From assembly GCF_001515305.1 (NCBI RefSeq), contig NZ_LNQV01000013.1, positions 36,155 to 100,154 of the forward strand: a DNA stretch of 64,000 bases, written 5' to 3'. The notes below the pieces were generated by a model. The model saw only the letters and a list, made by a program, of their open reading frames with translations. It was not told the origin of the DNA and did no database searches. A program made the position numbers and the translations under genes. Numbering within the stretch: position 1 is the first letter of the stretch; the number at the start of each line of letters is the position of its first letter. Below, in pieces: positions 9,329-18,600 of this stretch. This DNA comes from Aquitalea pelogenes. Lineage in GTDB: Bacteria > Pseudomonadota > Gammaproteobacteria > Burkholderiales > Chromobacteriaceae.

Positions 9329-10159
9329 TTGATGATTGGAAAAACACGACCAACCCTGGCCAAGGTTGCAGAGCCTGCTCGCGGCGTGCTGAATCTGAAT
9401 CTGTCTGAAGCCAGGTTTACCCACCTGCGCAGCCTGCCATCCGAGCAGCTATCAACCTGGGTTGAACATTATTGGTATGTTGGCTGGGACTTCACCGGAC
9501 AGCCACCTCAGCAGCAACAGACCCTGCCTCACCCCAATGTTCACCTGGTCATCGAGGACGGTCAGGCGCACCTGTGGGGTCCACGGCGTTTACGCTTCAG
9601 CAAGACGCTTTCCGGTCGTGCCTGGGCCTTTGGAATCAAGTTTCGTCCCGCATCCTTTCAACCCTTCTTGAACGGTGCGGTGCATCATCTGGCCAATCGC
9701 ATCATTCCAGCTTCAGAAATATTCGGCACCAGGGTCAGCAGACTGACTGGAAATGAGTCATGGCCGGAGATGGGGGATTTGATGGACCAGGCTGAAGCAT
9801 TATTGCTTGGGTGCTTGCCGCAGATCTCTCCGTTGGTACCGCAGCTTAATGAGCTGGTTGCAGAGATTGCACGCAACAGTGCTTTAACCTCGGTAGCCCA
9901 GCTCAGTGCGCTGAGTGGCTGGAGTGAACGCCAGCTGCAGCGCTTGTTTGCCCACTATATCGGCGTCAGTCCCAAAGCTGTGCTTGCCCGCTATCGACTG
10001 CATGAAGCATTGGCGCTGATGCAAAGCACAATGGCTCCTGCGTGGACTGAGCTTGCACTCAGGCTGGGGTATTTTGATCAGGCACATTTCATCCGGGACT
10101 TCACCCGAATGGTTGGCCAGCCGCCCCGGAAGTATGTACAAGCGCAATGTCGGGATTGA
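9329..10159 (+). CDS. AraC family transcriptional regulator
   Basis: A 276-residue regulator. The N-terminal part (VEHYWYVGWDF, then LPHPNVHLVIEDG and WAFGIKFRPASF) is the sensor domain found in many AraC proteins that bind small ligands. The C-terminal part holds two helix-turn-helix units: LTSVAQLSALSGWSERQLQR and then LALRLGYFDQAHFIRDFTR with the typical PPRKY end. The start is a TTG or the next ATG and is not certain. It is divergent from the DUF3224 gene with about 100 bases between, so shared control is likely. Confidence 0.9.
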   Translation: MMIGKTRPTLAKVAEPARGVLNLNLSEARFTHLRSLPSEQLSTWVEHYWYVGWDFTGQPPQQQQTLPHPNVHLVIEDGQAHLWGPRRLRFSKTLSGRAWAFGIKFRPASFQPFLNGAVHHLANRIIPASEIFGTRVSRLTGNESWPEMGDLMDQAEALLLGCLPQISPLVPQLNELVAEIARNSALTSVAQLSALSGWSERQLQRLFAHYIGVSPKAVLARYRLHEALALMQSTMAPAWTELALRLGYFDQAHFIRDFTRMVGQPPRKYVQAQCRD

Positions 10160-10241
10160 AGGGTTTGGTCTATCCCGCTATCGGTGGGTGGCGGGTCAGG
10201 CACTAAGTACGGAACGGTATGGCTCATATTCAACCGCAGTT

Positions 10242-10266
10242 AAAAAACCCGGCATGGTGGCCGGGT
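10242..10266 (-). terminator. Intrinsic terminator of the APC permease gene
   Basis: Read on the minus strand: ACCCGGC, a six-base loop, GCCGGGT and then a run of T. It lies about 20 bases beyond the permease stop codon and between two convergent genes. Confidence 0.8.
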
Positions 10267-10286
10267 CAAATAAAACAGAGTACTGC

Positions 10287-11929
10287 TTAACGATTGGCTG
10301 GTGCCGGGTTTAGCGGCTTGGTTGCGGCCAGCACGTCTTCGTGCAGGGCCAGCACTGCAGCAGGGTCGTGTTCCTGTTCCAGGTAACGGGTACGCCAGCC
10401 GCTGCGGGCACCCCACTGGTAGAATGCCAGGCTGGTCAGTGCCACCACGGCCATGTCGGTTCCGTAAGGCAGCAGTCCGCTACCGCCAAATTCGTGGCTG
10501 CCAATGCAGGACAGCAGGGCCATGGCTGGCAGGTACAGCATCATCCACAGTGCCCCCTTCACTTCACGGCCAAAGTCATGCCAGCCACCCTTGTGCTGGT
10601 ACCAGAAGTACACCGGCAACGCAGCAATGATCAGAAAGATGATCTGCCCGGTCAGCGGCCAACGTGCCCAGTACAGCACCAGCGACGCGAAAATGAAAGC
10701 CAGGGGGGCGATCAGACCCATTCCCGGCAGGCTCAGCGGGCGCGGCAGGTCTGGTGCGCTACGGCGCAGCGAAGCCACGCTGATCGGACCTGTCAGGTAG
10801 GAAATGACGGTAGCTACCGAAATCACCGCTGCCAGCGTACCCCAGCCGCGGAAGAAGAACAGGAACAGGTAGGACACCGCCAGGTTGAAATACATGGCAG
10901 GGCGCGGCACGTGGTACAGCGGATGCATGCGGCCGAAGATTTCCGGCATGGTGCCGTTACGCTGCATGGCAAAGATCATGCGGGACGTGGAGGCCATGTA
11001 GGCCGCACCGGTACCGCTGGGGCTGATGAAAGCGTCGAAATACAGTGTCAGCATCAGCCAGTTCAGGCTCAGTGCCATGGCCAGTTGGGCAAACGGTGAG
11101 CTGAAATCCAGACCGTGCCAGCCGTGGGCAAGGTCGGACGGACGTAGTGCACCCAAAAAGGCCACTTGCAGGCCGACATAGATTACCGCTGCGATCAGGA
11201 TGGAGCCCACCACCCCAAACGGGATGCTGCGGCTGGGGTTGCGGGCTTCGCCGGCCATGTTGATCGGGCTCTGGAAACCGTTGAAGCTGAATACAATGCC
11301 GCTGGTGGCCACGGCAGTCATCACGCTGGACCAGCCATACGGGGCAAAACCACCCGGGGTATTGCTGCCGAGATTGCCGCTATCGAAGCCGCTGGCAATC
11401 AGTGCACCGATAGTGCACCCGGTACCAGCACCTTGAACACCGTGATGGCGCTGTTGGCCTTGGTGAACAGGCGTGCGCTCCAGTAGTTGAGCAGGAAATA
11501 CACCAGGACCAGCGCTGCCGAGATCAGCAGGCCGGTGGTGCTCAGTTCGCCATGCTGATACAGCGCCTGTGCCCATGGGAAGGACCATGAGCTCATGTAT
11601 TGTACCGATGCTTCTGCCTCGATGGGGATGACTGCTACGATGGCAATCCAGTTGGCCCAGCCTGCCATGAAACCCAGCAGTGAACCGTGCGAATAGCGTG
11701 CGTAGCGCACCATGCCGCCGGTTTCCGGGAACATGGTGCCCAGTTCGGCGTAGGTGAGGGCAATGGCGAGGATGATTGCCATGCCGATGAGCCAGGCAAA
11801 AATGGCGGCGGGACCGGCGATCTGTGCTGCATGTGCAGCACCAAACAGCCAGCCGGAACCGATGATGGAGCCAAGGCCGGTAAGCATCAGGGCTACCGGG
11901 CCGATATGGCGCTGAGAGGTTTTGGACAT
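10287..11929 (-). pseudogene. APC family amino-acid permease, frameshifted
   Basis: A 12-helix-type amino acid/polyamine/organocation transporter split by a one-base shift near 11420. The first frame runs from IGPVALMLTGLGSIIGSGWL (the unwound first helix with GSIIGSGWL, a mark of the family) to VFKVLVPG. The second continues GALIASGFDSG and through the later helices (GIVFSFNGFQSP, EARNPSRSIPF). Adding one base at GGGTGCACT rejoins them into a 547-residue protein, a normal length. It would sit in the inner membrane and import amino acids with protons; the substrate is unknown. Whether the deletion is real or a sequencing error cannot be decided here. Confidence 0.85.
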
Positions 11930-12388
11930 GGGGTCTCCACGGGAGTAGTTGTTGTGCCCAACTGTTGATTGGGCGAATCGTCGCTTTTGTTTGCGATCTT
12001 TTTTGCAGGCGGGAATGTACTTTTTTTGTGTGAAACGAAAAGTAACGAATTGTAAAACTGTTTGGTCGGGGAGGATTTTATGGGTGAAAGGGACGTTTTA
12101 AATGGCATGAGAGCAGCCCTTTTGCAGCCCTCATTGACGGTGTCAGGCGAGATGCCAGGGTGCTGATCAGCAGAGGGCAACATCACAATCAAGCCGATTC
12201 GCCGTGTTCTGGGCCGGCCGGACAGGAGGGCAAGAGTTACTACCCTGAGAGGGCCGGTGACTCTTGCTTTCGGTGATTGAAATGGTGCTGCCTCATCAGG
12301 CCGGTTCACCTATCAGGTGCGCTGCTTCAGTGGGCCAACCCTTGTTTATCCTGGGCTGCATCAGCCCTGTGCGGCCTGTTGATTACAG
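11930..12388. other. Gene-free stretch with a possible structured leader
   Basis: No supported gene. On the side of the permease start it is AT-rich and probably holds its promoter. A hairpin lies at 12231-12266: outer arms CAAGAGT (12231-12237) and ACTCTTG (12260-12266), inner arms CCCT and AGGG. It is about 300 bases upstream of the permease start, on the same transcript if the promoter is far upstream. It does not match a riboswitch class that I recognise. Confidence 0.35.
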
Positions 12389-12838
12389 TCAGTAAGACGT
12401 GGCATCTGCTGTCTTCTTCGGCCAGCCTGACGCCTTGCCCCCGGATACAGGCCACCATTGAATGACGCCCCATGCAAATTCCGGTATCAGGAAGAGCCAG
12501 AGCACCGGCTGCCCTGTGGCGTGTAATGTCCATGCCATCCAGGTGGCAAACAGGAAGCGGGCAGTGCCGTCATAGCGACCAAGTAAGGGTTCTGGATGTC
12601 GCAACCTCAGCACGGACCAAACAATCACGATACTTCCGAGCAGGTTGGCCATCAGCAGCGGAAAGGCCGCAAAATCGGGCAGCGCTGTACCACCAAGCGC
12701 CTGATTAAGTGCAGTCAATTGTGTACGTATGGCAGCGAAACTCCACGGCGTTGCGAAAGGTGCGGTCAAGAGCAGGTCGTACAGCGCGCTGAAGAACACG
12801 ACACGTCTGAAATGGGTAATGGCAATAGGTTTTATCAT
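12389..12838 (-). CDS. Small integral membrane protein
   Basis: A 149-residue protein with about four hydrophobic segments (around residues 11-28, 63-80, 95-110 and 113-130). Charged residues lie mainly in the loops and the C-terminal tail is basic. No domain is recognised. It is divergent from a MerR-type regulator, with a MerR-type operator between the two start codons, so it is probably the target gene of that regulator. Function unknown. Confidence 0.7.
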   Translation of the reverse strand: MIKPIAITHFRRVVFFSALYDLLLTAPFATPWSFAAIRTQLTALNQALGGTALPDFAAFPLLMANLLGSIVIVWSVLRLRHPEPLLGRYDGTARFLFATWMAWTLHATGQPVLWLFLIPEFAWGVIQWWPVSGGKASGWPKKTADATSY

Positions 12839-12855
12839 ATCGTCATGCTAAAGTA

Positions 12856-12869
12856 TGGAGTGTACTCCA
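12856..12869. promoter_or_regulatory. MerR-type operator in a divergent promoter
   Basis: Arms TGGAGT and ACTCCA separated by two bases, the form seen in operators of MerR-family activators, which sit in promoters with an over-long spacer. It lies between the membrane protein gene and the MerR gene. Binding is inferred. Confidence 0.65.
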
Positions 12870-12884
12870 AGGTCAAGTCCCTTC

Positions 12885-13271
12885 ATGAAAATCGGTGAAC
12901 TCTCCACCGCCTCCGGGCTCAGCCGCGATACCCTGCGGTTCTATGAAAAGCTGGGCTTGCTGCGTGCGCAACGCGGCAGCAATGGTTATCGGGATTACCC
13001 GGCAGATGCGGTTCAATGGCTTGGCTATGTGCGCCTTGCTCAGAATCTGGGTTTTACGCTTGCTGAAATCTCCGCTGATCTCATTGCACTTTCCCAAGAG
13101 GGAGGTACACCAGATGCGGTGCAATTGCGCGCAGCCTTGCAAGCCAAACGCGATGTCATCGACGAGCGCATCCGCAGCCTGCAGCACTTGCGCGACGAAC
13201 TGCAACGCCGTCTCGATGCGCCAGATCTGATGGCTTGTCCATTGCAGGTGCCGGCAGGGGAGAATAGTTAG
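12885..13271 (+). CDS. MerR family transcriptional regulator
   Basis: A 128-residue regulator starting at MKIGELSTASGLS. The N-terminal winged helix (residues 1-70) is typical: DTLRFYEKLGLL, then GYRDYPADAV and LGFTLAEISADL. A long dimerisation helix follows (RDVIDERIRSLQHLRDEL) and a short C-terminus has one Cys (MACPLQV). A metal or redox signal is possible but not shown. Ten residues upstream are in frame but the start chosen is the one that aligns with the family. Its operator lies just upstream. Confidence 0.9.
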   Translation: MKIGELSTASGLSRDTLRFYEKLGLLRAQRGSNGYRDYPADAVQWLGYVRLAQNLGFTLAEISADLIALSQEGGTPDAVQLRAALQAKRDVIDERIRSLQHLRDELQRRLDAPDLMACPLQVPAGENS

Positions 13272-13344
13272 TCACCCGCAACGGTTTTGCCCTATGGTTG
13301 TGGCTTGTTACTGGCCTGTAGAGCAGCAATTGAAGGACTGCTGC

Positions 13345-13473
13345 GGTACGGATCTGGCATTGATGCAACCGACCTTGCGCCGGCAGGTTGCAGGTCTGGA
13401 AACGACGCTCGACTGTACGCTGTTTTCCCGCTCTCATTCGACTCTGCTCCCAACGAAGGCCGTAGCAGATTGA
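13345..13473 (+). pseudogene. LysR-type regulator remnant
   Basis: A short open stretch reads MQPTLRRQVAGLETTL, then CTLFSRSHSTLLPTKA before a stop. This matches the end of the LysR helix-turn-helix (QPTLSRQVAxLE..LGxxLFxRS...L.PT.A). Nothing before or after extends it, so it is a fragment left by deletion. It lies at the left border of the island. Confidence 0.55.
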
Positions 13474-13483
13474 CTACCCACAA

Positions 13484-13579
13484 TTATGATGCAAGGTCGC
13501 CAGGTACTCTGAGGTGGTAGTAATAGACCGCGCCACGGCGTACAACATGGGCTGTTTTGGACATCGCTTTGTCAGTCAT
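13484..13579 (-). pseudogene. Integrase N-terminal remnant (DUF6538-like)
   Basis: Reading leftwards from 13579 gives 31 residues: MTDKAMSKTAHVVRRG, then AVYYYHLRVPGDLAS and a stop. The pattern (VVRRGxxYYxxxRVPxDL) is the start of a class of phage and island tyrosine integrases. The rest is missing. It sits just left of a degenerate tmRNA 3' end, in the same relative order as the intact integrase next to ssrA at 58 kb. This supports an older, decayed element that used the same site. Confidence 0.6.
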
Positions 13580-13608
13580 GTGTAACACCCACAGGTAACA
13601 AAGCATGA

Positions 13609-13655
13609 AAAAAGCCATTGAGAACCAGTAAGTTACTGATCGTCAATGGCTTTTT
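13609..13655. terminator. Bidirectional terminator-like hairpin
   Basis: Perfect 13-base arms AAAAAGCCATTGA (13609-13621) and TCAATGGCTTTTT (13643-13655). Each strand ends in a run of T, so it could stop transcription both ways at the island border. The loop is 21 bases. Confidence 0.55.
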
Positions 13656-13662
13656 GAGGTTC

Positions 13663-13675
13663 TGGTGGGGCGGCG
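13663..13675. other. Degenerate tmRNA 3' end, candidate left attachment site
   Basis: TGGTGGGGCGGCG equals the tmRNA 3' end on the plus strand (TGGTGGAGGCGGCG at 58239-58252) with one base missing, and a CGAA match continues at the right offset. It is in the same orientation as the ssrA copy, as expected for the direct repeats flanking an integrated element. Confidence 0.5.
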
Positions 13676-14014
13676 TCTACCGAATTGAGGCTTGAAAGCC
13701 ACGCCCAGCAATAAAAATGCCGATTTGATTTTTAAAAATACCGACATAAATACCGTCACCAGGCATTGGCTGTATTAATGTCTACTTTGAGATCCAGTTC
13801 TTGGGCTTGCAGCTAAGTCTCGAATGATGTGATTTTCTTAAAAATATCATCGGGTTGCTTCATGTGCAGTGACGGGTTTCGACGAAGACATACTTACTTC
13901 ATGTTTATGTAAACAGCCTGGAACCAGTAGTCCGGCGAATGATCGCATACCCCTATGCTCCTGACTTCCAACATTGATGATCACCCTGAACAACTCGATA
14001 TTGTCTGAAGATAA

Positions 14015-15577
14015 ATGCAATCCATGCGTGGAACAATCATCCAAATTGGATATGATACGCCCATGGAAAAATGGCTTGTTTCATGGATCGGCGAGACCGA
14101 TCACAAGGCTGCCGAAGGTAGTCTGAATGGCGAACCCGGGCCGATTGCAACGGCACTGATGGCAGAGCAGTACGATCGTGTTCGTCTGCTGACCAATTAT
14201 TCGCATGAGCGCAGTGGCAAGTACTGCGATTGGCTGGAAGCCCTTACCGGCCATCCACGCATAGATTTACAGCAGATAGACCTGAGCAGTCCGATTGACC
14301 ATGCGGACATCTACCGCCAGGTAACAGCCGAGCTTCAGCAGTGCCGTCTGCCATCCAGCGACATTTTGCTGACCTTTCATTTGAGCCCGGGTACGCCAGC
14401 CATGGCCACCATCTGGGTGTTGCTGGCCAAAAGCCGCTTTCCCGCCCGCCTTATCCAGACAGCTAAACAGCACCAAGGCGTGATGGAAGCCAATGTGGCA
14501 TTCGATTTGGCCGGTGACTTCCTGCCAGAGTTTTTGCAGCGTACTGATGAGCGGGTAGGGCGTCTGCTTGCCAGGCCGGAGGGCATTGCACAGGAGTTTG
14601 CCGGGATTGTGCATGCCAGTGCTTTGATGCGAGAGCAGATCCAGCGCGCTCAGCAAGTTGCTGTTCACAACGTCCCGGTTCTTGTGCTGGGGGAGAGTGG
14701 TACCGGCAAGGAGCTGTTTGCTGAAGCCATTCACCATGCCAGTGGCCGTACGGGAAAGTACATTGCGGTCAATTGTGGAGCTATCCCCAAAGAGCTGGTC
14801 AATTCCGAATTGTTTGGGCATAAAAAAGGTGCATTTACCGGTGCAGATCGGGAACGTACAGGCCATTTTCGTGAAGCCAATGGCGGCACCTTGTTTCTGG
14901 ATGAGATTGGCGATCTGCCACTGGATGCCCAGGTCAGGCTTTTACGCGCCATCCAGCAAGGTGAAGTAACACCCTTGGGTGCGTCTGAACCGCACAAGGT
15001 GGATGTCCGTATTGTGGCGGCCACCCATCGTGACCTGATGGCGGATGTTCGGTCTGGCCGCTTCCGTGAAGATCTGTTCCATCGGTTGGCCGTCGGCATC
15101 ATCCGTCTGCCTGCCCTGCGTGAGCGTCGGGAAGATATTCCCTTGCTGGCAACGCACTTCATGGGCCTGATCAATCACGATAGTGCGCACTCTCCAGAGT
15201 GGCAGCATAAAGAAATTTCTGAAAATGCAATAAAAGTTCTGTTTTCGCATGACTGGCCGGGTAATGTACGCGAGCTGTATCACACTCTACTGCGGGCCAG
15301 CATCTGGGCCCGCCAAGGTGTACTCGATGCCCAGGACATTGAGGGCAACCTCTTGGGCATGCCCCGCAAGCAGGATGGAATATTGGATAGGAATATTGGG
15401 CAAGGCTTTGAAATTGAAAAGATTTTGGATGAAGTGAAGGCTCATTACATTCGCGTGGCCATGCAGCGGGCTCAGGGCAAGAAGAAGGATGCCGCCGCTT
15501 TGCTTGGCCTGAATACCTACCAGACGCTGAACAACTGGATGGAAAAGCTGGGCCTGACTTCAGCAGATAACGACTAA
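14015..15577 (+). CDS. Sigma-54-dependent activator with CARF-like N-terminal domain
   Basis: A 520-residue enhancer-binding protein. Residues 1 to about 170 look like a CARF-type sensor: a Rossmann-like start (GTIIQIGYD), LLTNYSHE, and the mark LSPGTPAMATIWVLL (about residue 122). CARF domains bind cyclic oligonucleotides or similar nucleotides; the sigma-54 regulator RtcR has one. The AAA+ domain follows: Walker A GESGTGKE (about 225), the sigma-54 contact loop GAFTGA (about 271), Walker B GTLFLDEIGDL and HDWPGNVREL. The C-terminal Fis-like helix-turn-helix is KDAAALLGLNTYQTLNNWM. A sigma-54 promoter lies 10 bases past its stop codon in front of hsdR, so it probably turns on the restriction operon. 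The ligand is inferred. Confidence 0.88.
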   Translation: MQSMRGTIIQIGYDTPMEKWLVSWIGETDHKAAEGSLNGEPGPIATALMAEQYDRVRLLTNYSHERSGKYCDWLEALTGHPRIDLQQIDLSSPIDHADIYRQVTAELQQCRLPSSDILLTFHLSPGTPAMATIWVLLAKSRFPARLIQTAKQHQGVMEANVAFDLAGDFLPEFLQRTDERVGRLLARPEGIAQEFAGIVHASALMREQIQRAQQVAVHNVPVLVLGESGTGKELFAEAIHHASGRTGKYIAVNCGAIPKELVNSELFGHKKGAFTGADRERTGHFREANGGTLFLDEIGDLPLDAQVRLLRAIQQGEVTPLGASEPHKVDVRIVAATHRDLMADVRSGRFREDLFHRLAVGIIRLPALRERREDIPLLATHFMGLINHDSAHSPEWQHKEISENAIKVLFSHDWPGNVRELYHTLLRASIWARQGVLDAQDIEGNLLGMPRKQDGILDRNIGQGFEIEKILDEVKAHYIRVAMQRAQGKKKDAAALLGLNTYQTLNNWMEKLGLTSADND

Positions 15578-15587
15578 CGACGGAGGC

Positions 15588-15603
15588 TGGCACGCTTCTC
15601 GCA
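15588..15603 (+). promoter_or_regulatory. Sigma-54 (-24/-12) promoter of the type I R-M operon
   Basis: TGGCACG, CTTC, TCGCA against the consensus TGGCACG-N4-TTGCW. The GG and GC elements have the exact 10-base spacing and there is only one mismatch. It lies about 25 bases upstream of the hsdR start and directly after the sigma-54 activator gene. Confidence 0.75.
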
Positions 15604-15628
15604 ATGAATGGGCTAACCGATCAGCGAG

Positions 15629-18600
15629 ATGCCAGACATGTGGATGCAAGAATTGCCATCAATCAACTTTGAGCCCTTGAGGACCAGCTACCCAGAGCTG
15701 GCCAACCTGGCGGCTCATGCCGAGCACTATCTGCATAACGATCCGGAGAGTGCACTGGTCAAGCTGCGCAGCTTCGCTGAGCGCATTGTCGATAACATCT
15801 ACACCCGCATGCGCTTGCCTCAGGCGCCACAGTCCAAGTTTGTCGACCTGCTCAACAATGCCAGCTTTGCCATGCTGGCGGACAAGCTGGTACTCGACAA
15901 ATTCCACCTGCTGCGCAAGCTGGGCAATAGTGCTGCGCACGGCGAAGACATTCGCCCGATGGATGCCAACCGTGCCTTGCACGAAGCCTGGCAAGTGGCG
16001 CGCTGGCTGCATGTCGCTATCGTTGGTGGCAAGGCTGAAGATTTCGCCCCCTTCCGCGAACCGCCGGTAGAGGGCGTCGACAGCAAAGCGGCCATCAAGC
16101 GCGAGAAGAAACGCCTGGCTGAAGAAAACGCGGCCAAGGAAGAAAAAATCAAGGCCATGCTGGCCGAGCTGGAAGCATTACGTGCCGCTGAAAAGACCAT
16201 GCGTGATGCCATCAACGCTGCCAACCAGCCGGTGGCTGACAGCACGCTGGCCGAAGTGGGTGCTGCTACCGAGCGCACCGTCGCCCAGCTGCGTTTCAGT
16301 GAAGACCATACCCGCCAGTACCTGATCGACCGTGATCTGGCACTGGCAGGCTGGAAAGTACCGCAAGCCGGGCAAAGCAGTGCTGCCGTGGGGCAGGAAG
16401 TGGAGGTCAAGCACCAAGCCACCCAGTCCGGTATCGGCTATGCCGACTATGTACTTTGGGACGATAACAGCAAGCCGCTGGCAGTGATTGAGGCCAAGCG
16501 CACCACCAAGGACGCCCGCGCCGGCCAAGCCCAGGCCAAGGACTACGCCGATGGTCTGGAAAAAATGTATGGTCAGCGGCCGATGATTTTCTTTACCAAT
16601 GGCTACGACATCTGGGTCTGGGATGATGCCATGGGCTACCCGCCGCGCAAGGTGTATGGCTTTTACAGCAAGGACACCCTGCAATACCGCATCGCCTTTC
16701 AGCGCCAGAACCGGCAGGACCTGCTGCAAGTGCAGCCGGACGGCAATATCGCCGGCCGCCTGTACCAGATCGAAACCCTCACCCGCGTCAAAGAGCGTTT
16801 TGCCAGCAAACATCGCAAAGTGCTGATCGTGCAAGCCACAGGTACCGGTAAAACCCGGGTGGCGATTGCCCTCTCCAAGCTGATGATCGAAGCCAAGTGG
16901 GCCAAACGCATCCTGTTCCTGTGCGACCGCAAAGAACTGCGCAAGCAGGCCAAGAAGGTATTCAACGACTACCTGAAAGAGCCGATTTATGTGTTTGGCC
17001 AGCAAAACGAAGTAGGCAAGCAAGACGCACGTATTTACATCGGCATCTACCAGGGACTGATCAACCAGTACGAAGATTTTGATGTCGGCTTTTTCGACCT
17101 GATCATCGCCGATGAATCGCATCGCTCCATCTACAACCAGTACGGCGACATCTTCAGCTATTTCGACGCGCTGCAAGTCGGCCTGACGGCTACACCGGTT
17201 GAAATGGTCAGCCGCAGCACCTGCCAGCTGTTTGGCTGCGATTACAAGACACCGACCGCCAATTACACACTGGAAGATGCAGTGAGTGATGGCAATCTGG
17301 TGCCGTTCAAAGTAGTGACGCACACCACCAAATTCATGCGCGAAGGCATCAAGGGTCATGACCTGAGCGATGAGCAGATTGCTGAACTGGAAGACCAGGG
17401 GCTCGACCCCAATGCTCTCGAATTCGATGGCAAAGACATTGACGATGCGGTGTACAACAAGGACACCAATCGCGTCATCCTGCGCAACCTGATGGACAAC
17501 GGCATCCGCGATGCGGATGGCCAGCTGCCGGGCAAAAGCATCATCTTTGCCCGCAATATCCGCCATGCCCGTTTGCTGGCAGAACTGTTCGACGAACTGT
17601 ACCCGCAGTTCGCCGGCAAGTTCTGCGCGGTGATTCATTCCGACGAGCCACGTGCGGAACAGCTGATCGACGACTTCAAGGGCGGCGACAACTGCAAGAA
17701 TGATGCGCTGCGCATTGCCATTTCGGTGGACATGCTGGATACCGGCATTGACGTGCCGGAAGTGGTCAACCTGGTATTTGCCAAGCCGGTCAAATCCAAG
17801 GTCAAGTTCTGGCAGATGATAGGCCGCGGCACCCGGCTGTGCGCTAACCTGTTTGGCAAGGGGCAGGACAAAAAGGAATTCCTGATCTTTGATCACTGGA
17901 ACAACTTCGCCTACCACGAAATGGAGCCGGAAGAAGCCGAACCGCGTGCGCCCAAGTCATTGGCCCAGCGCCGCTATGAAGCCCGTCTGGAACTGGCACA
18001 GGCTGCGCTGCGCCAGCATGAACCAGCCGCCTTCACTAGTGTGCGGGATTTGCTGCTGGAAGACGCCCGTGCACTGGACGACCTTACCATCGCTGTCCGG
18101 GATAACTGGCAAGCCGTGCAGCAGGCGCGTGACGAGACCTGCGTTGACGCCTTCGCCCCGGCTACCGCCCAAATGCTGGCCGACACCATTGCCCCCTTGC
18201 TGAATGCGCTGGACGTACGTGGCCAGGGTGATGCCTTGCGCTGGGATATCCTGCTCACCACCGCCCAGCAAGCGGCCATGACCAAGCCGAACCAGGCCAA
18301 CCCTTGCCGTGCTGATATTGTCGCCTGGCTGGAGTGCCTGCCTGCCAACCTGAACGCTGTGCGGGCCAAGGCCGAACAGCTCAAAGCCATCAAGAGTGAT
18401 GCCTACTGGGATAAGCCGGACTTCCACCAGCTGGAAGTCAGCCGACTGGCGCTGCGCGACTTGATGCATCTGGCCGAGCGCCCCACCTTGCCACCGGGAC
18501 CCGGCCCGGTATTTGTCGACATCGCCGAGGAGGTTGCCGAGTACCAGGTTGAGGTCCGCAAAACCAATATCCGCTCAGTGGATGCCACCATCTACCGGCA

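Noticed and set aside
13847..14044. Minus-strand frame of 65 codons before the sigma-54 activator
   Set aside because: No ribosome site, no family resemblance, and it overlaps the start of a well supported gene.
16178..17917. Minus-strand open frame of 579 codons inside hsdR
   Set aside because: hsdR on the other strand has full domain evidence; GC-rich genes give long antisense frames.
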